From Paenibacillus sp. FJAT-29882 (GTDB taxonomy: Bacteria > Bacillota > Bacilli > Bacillales > DSM-1321), in contig NZ_LMVB01000003.1 in the NCBI RefSeq assembly GCF_001510645.1, positions 372,001 through 436,000 on the forward strand: a stretch of DNA of 64,000 bases, given 5' to 3'. Every line of letters starts with the position of its first letter. The stretch's first letter is position 1. A program made the translations under genes and the position numbers. This document shows, in pieces, positions 46,569 to 55,962 of the stretch. Below the pieces are notes generated by a model. That model did no database searches. It worked only from the letters and a program-made list of their open reading frames with translations, and had not been told where the DNA came from.

Positions 46569-47564
46569 TTATTCAAACATAGAAGTACTGTGCATCGGTT
46601 GAACTTTTGCTTTAGGATCCATATATTGCTTCGCGTTGTTAACAGCAGTTGGGGCTTCGCCAAATCCGCTTGCAATTAACTTGACTTTACCATCATATGT
46701 GCAAATGTCACCAGCAGCATAAATTCCAGGAATGTTTGTTTCCATTTTAGAATTGACGACGATGTTATTTTTCTGGATGTCAAGGCCCCAATCTTTAATA
46801 GGTCCAAGGGAGGATACAAAGCCATAATTGACAATGACTGCGTCCACATCATAAACTTCACGTTCCTCACCCTTCGCATCCTGTAGAACAACTTGAGTAA
46901 TTTCGCTGCCATTACCAATTAACTCAGCTGGTACGTATGGTGTTTTGATTTCGACTTTCGAATTCCTTAGGTTTTCTACACTGTGTTCATGTGCGCGGAA
47001 TTTATCGCGGCGGTGAACAAGTGTTACTTTTTCAGCAATTGGTTCAAGCATGAGTGCCCAGTCAACTGCTGAATCGCCGCCACCAAAAATGACAACCTTC
47101 TTGTCTGCAAAATGGTTTAAATCATCGATATAGTAGTGAAGATTGCTTTTTTCGTATTGAGTGGCATCTTCGATTTCGATTCGACGCGGTTGGAACGCCC
47201 CGTTTCCAGCTGTAATAATGATTGATTTCGTATAATGGACGTCATTTTCAGTTGTTAACTTGAAGACACCATCCTCTTGCTTTTCCACCGTTTGCACAGC
47301 TTGTTCAAGGACAATCGTTTGTTCGAATTTCGCCATTTGCTCTTTTAAGTTATCAATTAACTCTTGAGCGCGTACCTTTGGAAAACCAGCTATATCATAG
47401 ATGTATTTTTCCGGATATAGAGCTGATAATTGTCCGCCTAGTTGTGGTAAACTTTCAATTATTTTCACAGAGGCTTGTCGCATTCCGCCGTAGAATGCCG
47501 TGAATAAACCGACAGGGCCGCCCCCGATTATTGTAATATCATAAACCTTTTGATTTTCTTCCAA
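46569..47564 (-). CDS. yumC: Ferredoxin/flavodoxin-NADP+ reductase YumC
   Basis: 331 residues, thioredoxin-reductase-like FNR without the CxxC pair. FAD motif [23 protein letters not shown] motif [17 protein letters not shown] (about 157), [10 protein letters not shown]. Supplies reduced ferredoxin or flavodoxin. The start is TTG behind GGAGGGATTCATT. Confidence 0.94.
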   Translation of the reverse strand: MEENQKVYDITIIGGGPVGLFTAFYGGMRQASVKIIESLPQLGGQLSALYPEKYIYDIAGFPKVRAQELIDNLKEQMAKFEQTIVLEQAVQTVEKQEDGVFKLTTENDVHYTKSIIITAGNGAFQPRRIEIEDATQYEKSNLHYYIDDLNHFADKKVVIFGGGDSAVDWALMLEPIAEKVTLVHRRDKFRAHEHSVENLRNSKVEIKTPYVPAELIGNGSEITQVVLQDAKGEEREVYDVDAVIVNYGFVSSLGPIKDWGLDIQKNNIVVNSKMETNIPGIYAAGDICTYDGKVKLIASGFGEAPTAVNNAKQYMDPKAKVQPMHSTSMFE

Positions 47565-47683
47565 AATGAATCCCTCCGATTAGAGTATCAACTTCATGAT
47601 AGTATTTTAACATAAAATGAGTAAATGACAGCATGATATTTGCTTAGTTTAGATGGAATGTTCGGGAAATTATCCAGTAAAAC

Positions 47684-47741
47684 GTGCTTCATGATACATC
47701 CTTCATCGTAAATGGTATCGTTTTAACGCCATATTAGTTTT
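47684..47741. repeat. Right-hand fragment of a family D repeat (D3)
   Basis: GTGCTTCATGATACATCC, TTCATCGTAAATGGTA, CGTTTTAACGCCATATTAG match the last 60 bp of D1 and D2. It lies upstream of yuiB. Confidence 0.8.
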
Positions 47742-47902
47742 GTATGAAAAATATAAGTAAAATGACTTTTTAGATAGGGCTGGTTTTATGTCAAATGATT
47801 CTTAGTTTTAAAAAAAGTGAATAGAATATGAAACTTGTGTAATCCTGTCTAACGGTTTAATCAGAGTGTTTGCGCAATTCATATATTTCGTGGTGTATTT
47901 CA

Positions 47903-47931
47903 TTGACGTGTCTTGTCTCATTAAGTACACT
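47903..47931 (+). promoter_or_regulatory. Sigma-A-like promoter of yuiB
   Basis: TTGACG and TACACT with a 17-bp spacer, 35 bp before the yuiB start. Confidence 0.6.
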
Positions 47932-47966
47932 TATAGTGAGGCTTTTTGAGGAGGATTTGAAAGAAT

Positions 47967-48284
47967 ATGGCACTTCCTACATTAATTATTTCTGTTGTTC
48001 TTTTCTTTTTATTGTTTTTTGGAATCGGTTTTTTATTAAATATGTTATTCCGCTCTTCTTGGATTATGGTCGTCATATTTCCGATTATAGCCATTTATAT
48101 TGTTAATGAATTAAAGCTGATTGAGTATTTCAGACACCCGGGTGTTGCTTTTGGCGGCTTAGGCGAGAAGTTGACTGCTCTTTATGCAGCTGATATAACG
48201 ATATTATTAAGTGGACTAGTAGGAGCAATCTTGGCTGGGGTTATCATTAAGATCTTGAGAAAGAAAGGCTATCAAATGTTTTAA
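47967..48284 (+). CDS. yuiB: Small membrane protein YuiB
   Basis: 105 residues with three hydrophobic segments (about 5-25, 27-48 and 78-96) and a short basic C-terminus. No catalytic motif; function unknown. GAGGAGG precedes the ATG. Order yumC, yuiB, yuiC, yuiD, pepA as in B. subtilis. Confidence 0.85.
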   Translation: MALPTLIISVVLFFLLFFGIGFLLNMLFRSSWIMVVIFPIIAIYIVNELKLIEYFRHPGVAFGGLGEKLTALYAADITILLSGLVGAILAGVIIKILRKKGYQMF

Positions 48285-48289
48285 ACAAG

Positions 48290-48318
48290 CAGGCTGTCCT
48301 TTTGGGCATCCTGTTTTT
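48290..48318 (+). terminator. Terminator of yuiB
   Basis: CAGGCTGTCC and GGGCATCCTG around TTTT, followed by TTTTT. The sequence resembles a family A outer stem without the core. Confidence 0.75.
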
Positions 48319-48320
48319 AC

Positions 48321-48510
48321 ATGAAGGACATGGGGGCTTAGGCTTCGCGACTTACTAAATAGCCCATTTATTTATCAGGTATATTGATCTTAACGAGAAA
48401 GCATCCAAAATTCCGGCTCCGCACCGCCACTATTGAGATTGGGTGAGTGTAGCGTGCTTCATGATATATCCTTCATAGTAAATGGTGGTGTTTAACGCTA
48501 TATTAGTTTT
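48321..48510. repeat. Uninterrupted family D repeat (D2)
   Basis: 190 bp from ATGAAGGACATGGGGG to CGCTATATTAGTTTT. It matches D1 on both sides of the family B insertion and keeps a single TTTATC at the site (48371-48376). Located upstream of yuiC. Confidence 0.88.
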
Positions 48511-48621
48511 CTGTGTCTGATGCCTAGTTAAGGTGGCAGCTGATCAAGCTTTTTCCTCTTACATGAATATTTCAATTCCGATCGGGAAAGAAATATATGG
48601 TGTGGAAGGAGAGAGCATTAT

Positions 48622-49236
48622 ATGAATAGTATAAAAGGGTTAGTGAAAAGAGTAGTAGTTATCTTCTTGTTTGTAGCTGCACTTCACGCTACGTTTTATC
48701 ATGTTACAGGTGTAGAAGCAAAAATCGTAAATAAAGCGCTAGTTTCTTCAAATGAGATGATTCAAGCTACGGAGGAAACAGGAGCACCGCAAACTTTAGA
48801 TGATACAATGAACTTCAGTCAATACCCTGTCAAAACTATGATTGCTACAGGCTATACAGCGGGCTATGAATCGACAGGAAAAAAACCGGGACACCCTCTA
48901 TATGGTATCACGTATTCAGGTGTGAAAGTAAAGCGTGATGTATATTCAACGATTGCTGCAGACACGAATGTGTTCCCGATTGGAACGATTTTATGGATCC
49001 CTGGATACGGCTATGGGGTTGTTGCAGATACGGGAAGTGCGATACAAGGAAACAAGCTAGATTTGTATTATGATACCGTTTCGGAAGTTTATGAAAATTG
49101 GGGTAAAAAGACCTTGGATGTATACATTGTGAAAGAAGGAGAAGGTGTACTTACTGAGGATACTCTGACTTCACTTAATGAAGATAAGACCATTCAAGTG
49201 TTCCGTCAGCAATTTAAGAAAGATAGAGCGAATTAA
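48622..49236 (+). CDS. yuiC: 3D-domain (MltA/RpfB-like) protein YuiC
   Basis: 204 residues. N-terminal membrane anchor or signal (about 8-30), then a 3D domain: [20 protein letters not shown], the catalytic-type aspartates in [20 protein letters not shown], and [15 protein letters not shown]. subtilis YuiC is a muralytic enzyme of the stationary-phase survival type. GGAAGGAGAG precedes the ATG. Confidence 0.9.
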   Translation: MNSIKGLVKRVVVIFLFVAALHATFYHVTGVEAKIVNKALVSSNEMIQATEETGAPQTLDDTMNFSQYPVKTMIATGYTAGYESTGKKPGHPLYGITYSGVKVKRDVYSTIAADTNVFPIGTILWIPGYGYGVVADTGSAIQGNKLDLYYDTVSEVYENWGKKTLDVYIVKEGEGVLTEDTLTSLNEDKTIQVFRQQFKKDRAN

Positions 49237-49252
49237 ATCATATATGTAAAGT

Positions 49253-49287
49253 CCCAGTTCTTAAAAAGATTAGCTGGGTTTTTTTGT
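49253..49287 (+). terminator. Terminator of yuiC
   Basis: CCCAGTT and AGCTGGG around a 14-nt loop, then seven T. Confidence 0.65.
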
Positions 49288-49340
49288 TTTTTAGGAATGT
49301 GATTCACTTTGTTAGTTATGTCTGTCTACATCCTGCTCCT

Positions 49341-49406
49341 CTAGTCATAAGCCAATCAATTTGATGAGACACTACCTTTCCATGGAGATTGATTGGCTTA
49401 CACTAG
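49341..49406. terminator. Hairpin between yuiC and yuiD
   Basis: AAGCCAATCAAT and ATTGATTGGCTT pair perfectly, with outer CTAGT/ACTAG, around a 27-nt loop. It lies downstream of both convergent genes. Confidence 0.45.
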
Positions 49407-49478
49407 TTTAGATAGGCTCATTTGATTTCCCTATTTTACATATGTTTCCCATCAAACTAGATCATGACGATGTGTTTC

Positions 49479-49958
49479 TTATTTAAATACGAAAAAGTAT
49501 AAAATAACGGCGATGAAGATGCCAGTCAGTCCGCCGAAGAAAACTTCAATGGGCTTATGACCAAGTAATTCCTTTAATTTATGCTGTTTATGCTGCTCTT
49601 CTTTGTTTTGCCAGTTTTTGGCTTCGCTAATAAAAACATTGAAATCGGCAACAAGTTTATTGAGAACAGCAGCTTGTTCACCGGCCTGTCTTCTAACGCC
49701 TGTTGCATCAAACATCGTGATGATCGCAAATACAGTTGCGACAGCGAAAATTGGAGATGAGGTGCCTGACTGAATGCCGACACCTGTCGCAAGTGCTGTC
49801 ACAGCAGCAGAGTGAGAACTGGGCATTCCGCCTGTAGAAGTAAGCAAAGACCAGTCAAGCTTGCGCAGTGCAATATAGTGAATAGGTACTTTAATAAATT
49901 GAGCAAAGAAGATCGCGATAAGAGATGCAACGAGAGGGAAATTAAAGAATAATTCCAT
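49479..49958 (-). CDS. yuiD: Divergent PAP2-family membrane protein YuiD
   Basis: 159 residues with four membrane segments. GMPSSHSAAVTALATGVGI is the PAP2-type PSGH variant and FDATGVRRQAGEQA the conserved second block. The family may act on lipid phosphates or pyrophosphates; substrate unknown. Start ATG behind TAGGCGG. Confidence 0.85.
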   Translation of the reverse strand: MELFFNFPLVASLIAIFFAQFIKVPIHYIALRKLDWSLLTSTGGMPSSHSAAVTALATGVGIQSGTSSPIFAVATVFAIITMFDATGVRRQAGEQAAVLNKLVADFNVFISEAKNWQNKEEQHKQHKLKELLGHKPIEVFFGGLTGIFIAVILYFFVFK

Positions 49959-50280
49959 GTATGTCCGCCTACTTTCTTTTCAAAGAGTACTTTTTTAACA
50001 TAATGCGCATGCAATTTTAATGAAATGATAGTTCAGGTAACTCTGTATTTTCTATATTCCCCTAAAACGGTTCTAACCCTGCAGTGTAATTCTAGTTTTA
50101 CTTGAAAAATTAGATGATGTATCATACGTAGTGATATGATTCTATAATTTTCCTGTCTTTGTGTTTATATACTAAAAGTTAATCACATAAATTTCAAGCA
50201 TGTGTTAGGGACAGAAAGGATTCGTTCGAACCAGATTGAAAAATTCGTTATAATATAGAATAAAAGGAGGAGTGATTATC
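49959..50280. other. Intergenic region between yuiD and pepA
   Basis: Divergent promoter space. A TTCGAA/TATAAT pair with 18-bp spacer (50225-50254) lies 27 bp before pepA and may be its promoter. No repeat or further gene is visible. Confidence 0.45.
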
Positions 50281-51783
50281 ATGTTTACAGTGAAAAATGA
50301 ATTGAATTTCGATCAGCACGAAGAGTGTTTATTAATCGGTGTGTTTGAGAAGCCGGTTAAATTAGAAGGAATAGGACTTACAGCAGATCAACTGTTAGAT
50401 GGTCAGTTAACGGAATTGGTAAAGGATGGAGAGATTTCGGCAAAGAAGAAATCCGTCTCTAAAATACATACATTAGGCAAGGTTGGCGTTAAACGCTTAA
50501 TTTTCGTCGGACTAGGGAAAGAAAAGGAATTGACCTTTGAAGCATTGCGCGAGGCTTTTGGAAAAGCATTTAAAACGTTGAAGGATGCGAAAATGACAAC
50601 AGCAGCAGCTGCGTTAGATACGTTTGTCACAGAGAAAGTCGATGTCCTAGATGCAGCTCATGCATTAAGTGAGGCATTCGAACTTGCGACTTATCAATTT
50701 GCAGGGTATAAACAAAAATCAAACTCCGTTGAAAAACAAATTGAGTCCTTTACCGTTTATAGTGAAGAGGATGGAGATGAGGTCTTATCTTCATTAAAAG
50801 TCGGGAAAGTATATGGAAGTGCAACGAATTCAGCACGCACGCTTGTGAATACGCCAGGAAATCTATTAACATCAACAGATCTTGCTGATTATGCGCGTGA
50901 GCTTGGGGAACAGTATGATTTTGAAGTGGAGATTCTTGAAAAAGAAGAGATGCTAAAGCTTGGAATGGGGGCTCTCCTTGCTGTGAACCAGGGATCTGTT
51001 GAACCGCCAAAGATGATTGTTCTAAAATATCAAGGCAAAGATGAGTGGAAAGATGTAATCGGTCTAGTAGGGAAAGGAATTACCTTTGATACAGGTGGTT
51101 ATTCCCTGAAAACGAAAGCCGGTATCGTCGGCATGAAAACGGATATGGGCGGTGCAGCGGCTGTTCTTGGAGCGATGGAAATCATCGGTGAATTGAAGCC
51201 GGAGCAAAATGTTGTGGCAGTCATTCCATCCACCGATAATATGGTGAGTGGAAGTGCTTTTAAACCGGACGATGTGATTACGTCCATGAGTGGTAAAACA
51301 ATCGAAGTTCTGAATACAGACGCAGAAGGAAGGCTTGTATTAGCAGATGCACTAACATATGCCTTACATCAAGGCGCTGATTACCTTGTTGATATCGCTA
51401 CATTAACAGGTGGGGTGATCACAGCACTTGGTATGGATATGACTGGAGCTATGACGAATAATGAAGCATTCTTTGAGGAAGTACTATTAGCCTCTTATGA
51501 AACAGGAGAACCAATGTGGCGCCTTCCTATTACGGAAAAAGACAAAGAGCGCGTACGAAACAGTAAGCTTGCTGATTTGAACAACTCACCGGGTGCTGCA
51601 GGACATGCGATCATGGGTGGAGCATTCATCGGCGAGTTTGCTGAAAACAAGCCTTGGGTACATCTTGATATTGCTGGAACATCTGTAACGAATTCAGCGT
51701 ATGACCTAGGTACTGCTGGAGCAACAGGTGTTATGGCAAGAACATTGGCTACACTTGTAGAACGATTTGGTGAAGAAGACTAA
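50281..51783 (+). CDS. pepA: Leucyl aminopeptidase (M17 family)
   Basis: 500 residues. N-terminal macro-like domain, then the M17 catalytic domain with [17 protein letters not shown] (Lys and Asp metal ligands), [14 protein letters not shown] and the signature [14 protein letters not shown] (about 345). Dinuclear-metal exopeptidase removing N-terminal residues from peptides in the cytosol. The ATG at 50281 follows AAAGGAGGAG; corresponds to B. subtilis YuiE. Confidence 0.95.
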   Translation: MFTVKNELNFDQHEECLLIGVFEKPVKLEGIGLTADQLLDGQLTELVKDGEISAKKKSVSKIHTLGKVGVKRLIFVGLGKEKELTFEALREAFGKAFKTLKDAKMTTAAAALDTFVTEKVDVLDAAHALSEAFELATYQFAGYKQKSNSVEKQIESFTVYSEEDGDEVLSSLKVGKVYGSATNSARTLVNTPGNLLTSTDLADYARELGEQYDFEVEILEKEEMLKLGMGALLAVNQGSVEPPKMIVLKYQGKDEWKDVIGLVGKGITFDTGGYSLKTKAGIVGMKTDMGGAAAVLGAMEIIGELKPEQNVVAVIPSTDNMVSGSAFKPDDVITSMSGKTIEVLNTDAEGRLVLADALTYALHQGADYLVDIATLTGGVITALGMDMTGAMTNNEAFFEEVLLASYETGEPMWRLPITEKDKERVRNSKLADLNNSPGAAGHAIMGGAFIGEFAENKPWVHLDIAGTSVTNSAYDLGTAGATGVMARTLATLVERFGEED

Positions 51784-51787
51784 AGAA

Positions 51788-51815
51788 AACCGGAGGCCTT
51801 TGCTTCCGGTTTTTA
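51788..51815 (+). terminator. Terminator of pepA
   Basis: AACCGGAGG and CTTCCGGTTTTTACT. Confidence 0.85.
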
Positions 51816-51832
51816 CTCCATGCTAGCAAACC

Positions 51833-51933
51833 GGCTGATAAAATCCTGTTTTGGCCGATATAAATGGAAAACGGCTTAAATACTTGCGTACTCCGCTGAT
51901 ATAATAAAAAATAGGCTCATATATGTATAAACC
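51833..51933. repeat. Degenerate 20-bp-period repeat, five units (GGCYGATA type)
   Basis: Successive units begin GGCTGATAAAAT, GGCCGATATAAAT, GGCTTAAATAC, CCGCTGATATAAT and GGCTCATATATG at 51833, 51853, 51873, 51893 and 51914. Unit heads are alike; the second halves are not. Confidence 0.6.
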
Positions 51934-51948
51934 TTAGTATTCAAAATG

Positions 51949-51990
51949 AAAAAGACGGATTCAATTTACGTTTATGAATCCGTCTTTTTT
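51949..51990. terminator. Bidirectional terminator
   Basis: AAAAGACGGATTCA and TGAATCCGTCTTTTTT, between pepA and the minus-strand gene at 52009. Confidence 0.88.
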
Positions 51991-52008
51991 TAGAAACTTC
52001 CTCATTTT

Positions 52009-52377
52009 CTATTGAAAATTCAACCATTTCAAGCTAACGATAATATGACAGCAGTTATCTTCGGTTTTTGGGTGGAAATCGAAACGGATTCCATCAGGGC
52101 TATAGGTCGTGTCTGGCATTGTTTTTACGCCGGTTTTTCGGATCATATCTGTTACAGTAGCTGTTTTTGATTGCTGCGCTGCTGCCATAAGCCGCTCTGA
52201 AAATGGACGAGACATGGCGAAAGAGTTTACAACCTTCTGTGCATCAAGTAGTAAGGACTGTGAATGTTTTGCCGATTGAATGAGCAAGTCCGGATTAACA
52301 GAAGGAAACTGGCGAAATATATCATGATGATGGGAATGTCGATAGGCATCAGGAAACCCATCATGATTTTCTGTCAA
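52009..52377 (-). CDS. Hypothetical protein
   Basis: 122 residues, cytosolic by composition. A His-rich N-terminal patch (YRHSHHHDIFRQFP), a helical middle (LLIQSAKHSQSLLLDAQKVV, MAAAQQSKTATVTDMI) and a C-terminal strand region (DGIRFDFHPKTEDNCCHIIV). The TTG start at 52377 lies behind AAAGGAGAGG; the longest frame begins 11 codons earlier without a site. Family not recognised. It is divergent from ribA, with which it shares a promoter region. Confidence 0.7.
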   Translation of the reverse strand: MTENHDGFPDAYRHSHHHDIFRQFPSVNPDLLIQSAKHSQSLLLDAQKVVNSFAMSRPFSERLMAAAQQSKTATVTDMIRKTGVKTMPDTTYSPDGIRFDFHPKTEDNCCHIIVSLKWLNFQ

Positions 52378-52513
52378 AAAACCCTCTCCTTTCAAGATCT
52401 TCTTTTCCAAACATATGAAGTAAATACAAATGGTATACTGCTACAAGTAAAATTTAAAAAAATAAATGTTTGGAACAAAAAAAGGAAAAATTTAAAAATA
52501 AGAGCCTCATTAT

Positions 52514-52542
52514 TTGTATTTTAAATGTGATAGGTTTATGAT
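52514..52542 (+). promoter_or_regulatory. Candidate promoter of the ribA-ribD pair
   Basis: TTGTAT and TATGAT with a 17-bp spacer, 63 bp before ribA. The leader is too short for, and lacks, an FMN riboswitch. Confidence 0.5.
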
Positions 52543-52605
52543 ATTATTAATACCTAGTTACAAAAAGTAAGGAATTTAAAAATCCTAATAGGTCAGGTGA
52601 TCGAT

Positions 52606-53352
52606 ATGATTATTACGCCACAAATTAAAGAAATATTAATAGATAAAATGCAAATGATCAAAAATCCAGGTAAAAGAGAAATATGTCTTGTAGGACCGGT
52701 TAATCTTCCTGTAGAGCAAGGTGACTTTTCAGCTGTATTCCAGTGGTACACATGGATTGAGCTTGATGATAAGGTTCAAACGAAAGAAGATGTACTTGAA
52801 TCGTTAGCAACGGCTAATTTAGCTTCCTCTCAACAATCTTCTGTGTTGGTTTATGGTGATTTCAAAGAGTCTGAACAGGCGTTAGTTAGAATGCATAGCA
52901 TCTGCCATACCGGCGATATTTTCGGAAGTCAAAGATGTGATTGTGGCTATCAGCTTCATCAATCGATGAAAATGATAACAGAACATGGTAGTGGCGCTCT
53001 CTTTTATTTAGCTGATCATGAAGGGCGAGGCATTGGTCTGTTCTCGAAATCACTTGCTTATATCTTGCAGCAAGAAGGTTTAGATACAGTAGAAGCGAAC
53101 CATGCGTTAGGATTTGAAGATGATACGCGTTCTTATGAAGGAGCCATACAAGTGCTAGAAGAACTGAGAGATAAACCAGTCGTCCTCATCACAAATAATC
53201 CGAAAAAGCTACAAGCATTGCGAGAGCATGGTTTGGCTGCGGCTGAACATATCCCATTATGGGGCGGCTTGACAGCAACAAACAGCTTTTATTTAGATAC
53301 AAAAATAAAAAAATCAGGACATATTCCACAAGAGAATACTTTTGCTATATAG
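52606..53352 (+). CDS. ribA: GTP cyclohydrolase II (stand-alone)
   Basis: 248 residues with no DHBP synthase half. Zinc site and catalytic region intact: VRMHSICHTGDIFGSQRCDC, then LADHEGRGIGL, LDTVEANHALGF, LITNNPKKLQAL and YLDTKIKKSGHI. The usual DQEGRGIGL reads DHEGRGIGL. It opens GTP to the 2,5-diaminopyrimidinone used for riboflavin or deazaflavin/pterin-like products. ATG 52606 follows AGGTCAGG. Followed at 13 bp by ribD. Confidence 0.88.
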   Translation: MIITPQIKEILIDKMQMIKNPGKREICLVGPVNLPVEQGDFSAVFQWYTWIELDDKVQTKEDVLESLATANLASSQQSSVLVYGDFKESEQALVRMHSICHTGDIFGSQRCDCGYQLHQSMKMITEHGSGALFYLADHEGRGIGLFSKSLAYILQQEGLDTVEANHALGFEDDTRSYEGAIQVLEELRDKPVVLITNNPKKLQALREHGLAAAEHIPLWGGLTATNSFYLDTKIKKSGHIPQENTFAI

Positions 53353-53365
53353 GAGCGCTGATAAA

Positions 53366-54466
53366 GTGAAAACAGACCAAGAATATATGCAGCTGGCGCT
53401 TGATTTAGCAGCCACGGCTAAAGGAAAGACGAATCCGAACCCAGTTGTCGGGGCGGTTATTGTAAAAGATGGCGTGATCGTCGGCACTGGAATTCATCGA
53501 AAAGCAGGAGAACCCCATGCTGAAGTACATGCTTTTAAGATGGCTGGGGACTATGCATGCGGAGCAACTCTTTATGTAACACTTGAGCCTTGTTCACATT
53601 TCGGAAAAACACCACCTTGTGCCAATTTGGTTAAAGAGTCTAGAGTAAGCCGCGTGGTCGTAGCTACTCAAGATCCGAATCCATCTGTGGCAGGAAGAGG
53701 GATTGGATTACTGAGAGATGCAGGAATAGAAGTTGAAGTAGGCGTTCTCGAGAAAGAGGCCTTGCTACTAAATGAACGGTTTATTCACAATATGAAAACA
53801 CAACGACCTTTCGTCATCTCTAAAACGGCTATGACGCTAGATGGCAAGCTCGCCACTCACACCGGCCATTCGCAATGGATTACTGGAGAAGAAGCACGCC
53901 GTTCCGTTCATCAATTACGAAATGAAGTCGATTCGATTTTGGTTGGGATAGGTACCGTATTAGCAGATGATCCTTCGCTTACAACTCGCTTGCCTGAAGG
54001 AGGCAAGAGTCCCATCCGCATCATTGTGGATAGCCAATTGCGTACGCCATTAGAAGCAAAAGTGACAGATTGCAAAGAGGCAAAGACGTGGATCGTCACG
54101 TCAGAGGGAACAGATGCTGAGAAAAGAGCGGCTTTAATCAAGAAGGGTGTTGAGCTCATCGATGTGCCGTTAACTGCCATGGGATTGAACCTGGAGTATT
54201 TATTAAACGAACTTTATCGTCGAGGTGTTACCGATGTCTTAGTTGAAGGTGGCGGAGAGATCAATGCCTCTTTTTTACGAGATGGTTTGATTGATAAATA
54301 TATCGTCTATGTAGCGCCAAAAGTTCTAGCAGGCAAACATTCACTTACTCCTTTTGCGGGCGTCGATGCTGAAACGATGGATGAAGCGATAGACCTATCC
54401 TTCCACCACATTGATAAAATTGGTGATGATTTATGCATCACGGCTTATCCTACATTCAAGCAATGA
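53366..54466 (+). CDS. ribD: Bifunctional pyrimidine deaminase/reductase RibD
   Basis: 366 residues. N-terminal CMP/dCMP-type deaminase with HAEVHAF and LEPCSHFGKTPPCANLV (zinc ligands), C-terminal reductase from about 145 (ISKTAMTLDGKLATHTGHSQ, DSILVGIGTVLADDPSLTTR, VEGGGEINASFL). It deaminates and reduces the GTP cyclohydrolase II product. GTG 53366 follows AGGAG. ribE and ribH are absent, so the pair is not the normal riboflavin operon. Confidence 0.92.
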   Translation: MKTDQEYMQLALDLAATAKGKTNPNPVVGAVIVKDGVIVGTGIHRKAGEPHAEVHAFKMAGDYACGATLYVTLEPCSHFGKTPPCANLVKESRVSRVVVATQDPNPSVAGRGIGLLRDAGIEVEVGVLEKEALLLNERFIHNMKTQRPFVISKTAMTLDGKLATHTGHSQWITGEEARRSVHQLRNEVDSILVGIGTVLADDPSLTTRLPEGGKSPIRIIVDSQLRTPLEAKVTDCKEAKTWIVTSEGTDAEKRAALIKKGVELIDVPLTAMGLNLEYLLNELYRRGVTDVLVEGGGEINASFLRDGLIDKYIVYVAPKVLAGKHSLTPFAGVDAETMDEAIDLSFHHIDKIGDDLCITAYPTFKQ

Positions 54467-54483
54467 AAGAAAAGGGGATGTAG

Positions 54484-54517
54484 CCGCAAAAACGGGTTTA
54501 CTGACCGTTTTTTGCTG
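54484..54517 (+). terminator. Hairpin after ribD
   Basis: CGCAAAAACGG and CCGTTTTTTGC around GTTTACTGA. Possibly a partial terminator before the HAD gene. Confidence 0.55.
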
Positions 54518-54553
54518 ATTCTCAGACAGACGATTATATGAGGAGGGAAAGAG

Positions 54554-55117
54554 TTGAGATTTGGCTTCGATATCGATGATACTTTAATCAATTTACGAGA
54601 GCATGCCTTTCATTTATATAACAAAAAGTTGAACAAAGATGTGGAATTAGCAGCTTTTAAAGCTTTGACCACATTGGAAATTCATGAACCGTTTGGACTA
54701 ACCGCAGAAGAAGGCACAGCGATGTGGAATAGCTTAGCAGAAGAAATCTACTATACAACCTGTCCAGCTTTTGATGGAGCAGTTGAAACGTTGCAACAGC
54801 TTGTCAAGGACGGTCATGAGGTCTTCTATATTACGGCAAGGAATGCTGAACATTGCGAACGGACCAAAGACTGGCTTATCCAAAATCAATTCCCAGTTCA
54901 AGAAGGCCATTTCTTTTGCGGAATGAAGGACGGCGAAAAGATCCGAATTATAGAGGATCTACAATTGGATTATTATTTTGACGATAAACCTGCTGTACTA
55001 GAAACGTTATTGGATGCCCCGACAAAAGTATATGCGATTGACAACAGCTATAATCGGGAATTGAAGATCCCAAGGCTAACAAGCTGGTTTGAACTAAAAG
55101 AGATCATTGCTAAATAA
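54554..55117 (+). CDS. HAD-superfamily nucleotidase-like phosphatase (NT5C/YqfW type)
   Basis: 187 residues. Motif I FGFDIDDTLINL, motif II YITARNAEHCERTKDWL, motif IV IIEDLQLDYYFDDKPAVLE: the arrangement of 5'(3')-deoxyribonucleotidase-like HADs. The TTG start follows AGGAGGG. Its substrate is unknown; position after ribA-ribD makes a pyrimidine phosphate conceivable, but a hairpin separates them. Confidence 0.8.
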   Translation: MRFGFDIDDTLINLREHAFHLYNKKLNKDVELAAFKALTTLEIHEPFGLTAEEGTAMWNSLAEEIYYTTCPAFDGAVETLQQLVKDGHEVFYITARNAEHCERTKDWLIQNQFPVQEGHFFCGMKDGEKIRIIEDLQLDYYFDDKPAVLETLLDAPTKVYAIDNSYNRELKIPRLTSWFELKEIIAK

Positions 55118-55166
55118 AGAACCTGACCTGAACAGATTTTGAACTGTTTAGGCCAGGTTTTTTTTA
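55118..55166 (+). terminator. Terminator of the HAD gene
   Basis: AACCTGACCTGAACAG and CTGTTTAGGCCAGGTT with a long T run. Confidence 0.85.
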
Positions 55167-55417
55167 GCCGATTATTGATTATGATGACTGAAGTACCGAA
55201 ATCAGAAAATATGCGTCGAATCCAAGAAATATAAAATTGAATCATCGTATTTTCTCAATAAAATTATATTGTAGTTGTAAGCGGAAATCACATTCATAAA
55301 GACAAGCAGTAAATTTGAGTAAAAGTACATTCTGAAAATGCCCTAAATTAGTGAATACGTGTAAAATAAAATGTGTATGTATGTTTTTATTTCATTTTTA
55401 AGGAGGCTAAAGTCTAT

Positions 55418-55816
55418 ATGGAATTCAATATTGAGAAGTCGTTGTTGAAGTCATTGGGGATTGAAATAACAGAGTTGAGTAAAGGGAAAGTCATTGCGAC
55501 GATGCCGGTTGATGAAAGGACGTGGCAGCCAGTTGGATTGCTTCATGGAGGCGCTTCCGTGGCACTTGCTGAAACCGCTGCGAGTATTGGTGGCTATGAG
55601 CTTGTGGACAAATCAAAAGAAGCTGTTGTTGGACTTGAAATCAACGCCAATCATATAAAAGGAAAACGATCAGGAATAGTAACAGCTGAAGCAAATATTC
55701 TACATAGAGGAAAAACGACCATGGTTTGGGACATTAAAATTCGTGATGAAGAAGAACAGCTTATTTCCGTTTCCCGCTGCACACTGGCAGTTATTTCTCT
55801 TAATCAGAAAAGCTAA
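55418..55816 (+). CDS. yuxO: Hotdog-fold acyl-CoA thioesterase (YuxO/PaaI type)
   Basis: 132 residues, PaaI-like hotdog fold. WQPVGLLHGGASVALAETAA holds the catalytic HGG plus Glu; GLEINANHIKGKRSG follows. YuxO-type enzymes hydrolyse aromatic or long acyl-CoAs, including the menaquinone intermediate DHNA-CoA. AAGGAGG precedes the ATG at 55418. The 250-bp upstream gap shows no other gene. Confidence 0.82.
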   Translation: MEFNIEKSLLKSLGIEITELSKGKVIATMPVDERTWQPVGLLHGGASVALAETAASIGGYELVDKSKEAVVGLEINANHIKGKRSGIVTAEANILHRGKTTMVWDIKIRDEEEQLISVSRCTLAVISLNQKS

Positions 55817-55886
55817 GACTTATATGACGTTAGCAAAAAGAAGGAGCGCAAACTGCGTTCCTTTTAGTTTTCCAACGCATCATCTG

Positions 55887-55962
55887 TTTCCACATCTAAG
55901 GGCAGTAAGGCTTAGAGGAGTAAGAGAAGCCGGGGCTTCCACTGATTGAAGTTTCACTTTAT
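55887..55962 (+). repeat. Deleted bcr1-like family B element (B15)
   Basis: TCTAAGGGCAGTAAGGC, TTAGAGGAGTAAGAGAAGC, TCCACTGATTGAAG and TTTCACTTTAT. The left terminus is damaged and internal parts are missing. Confidence 0.7.

Noticed and set aside
52378..52605. FMN riboswitch before ribA
   Set aside because: The conserved RFN elements are absent from the leader.
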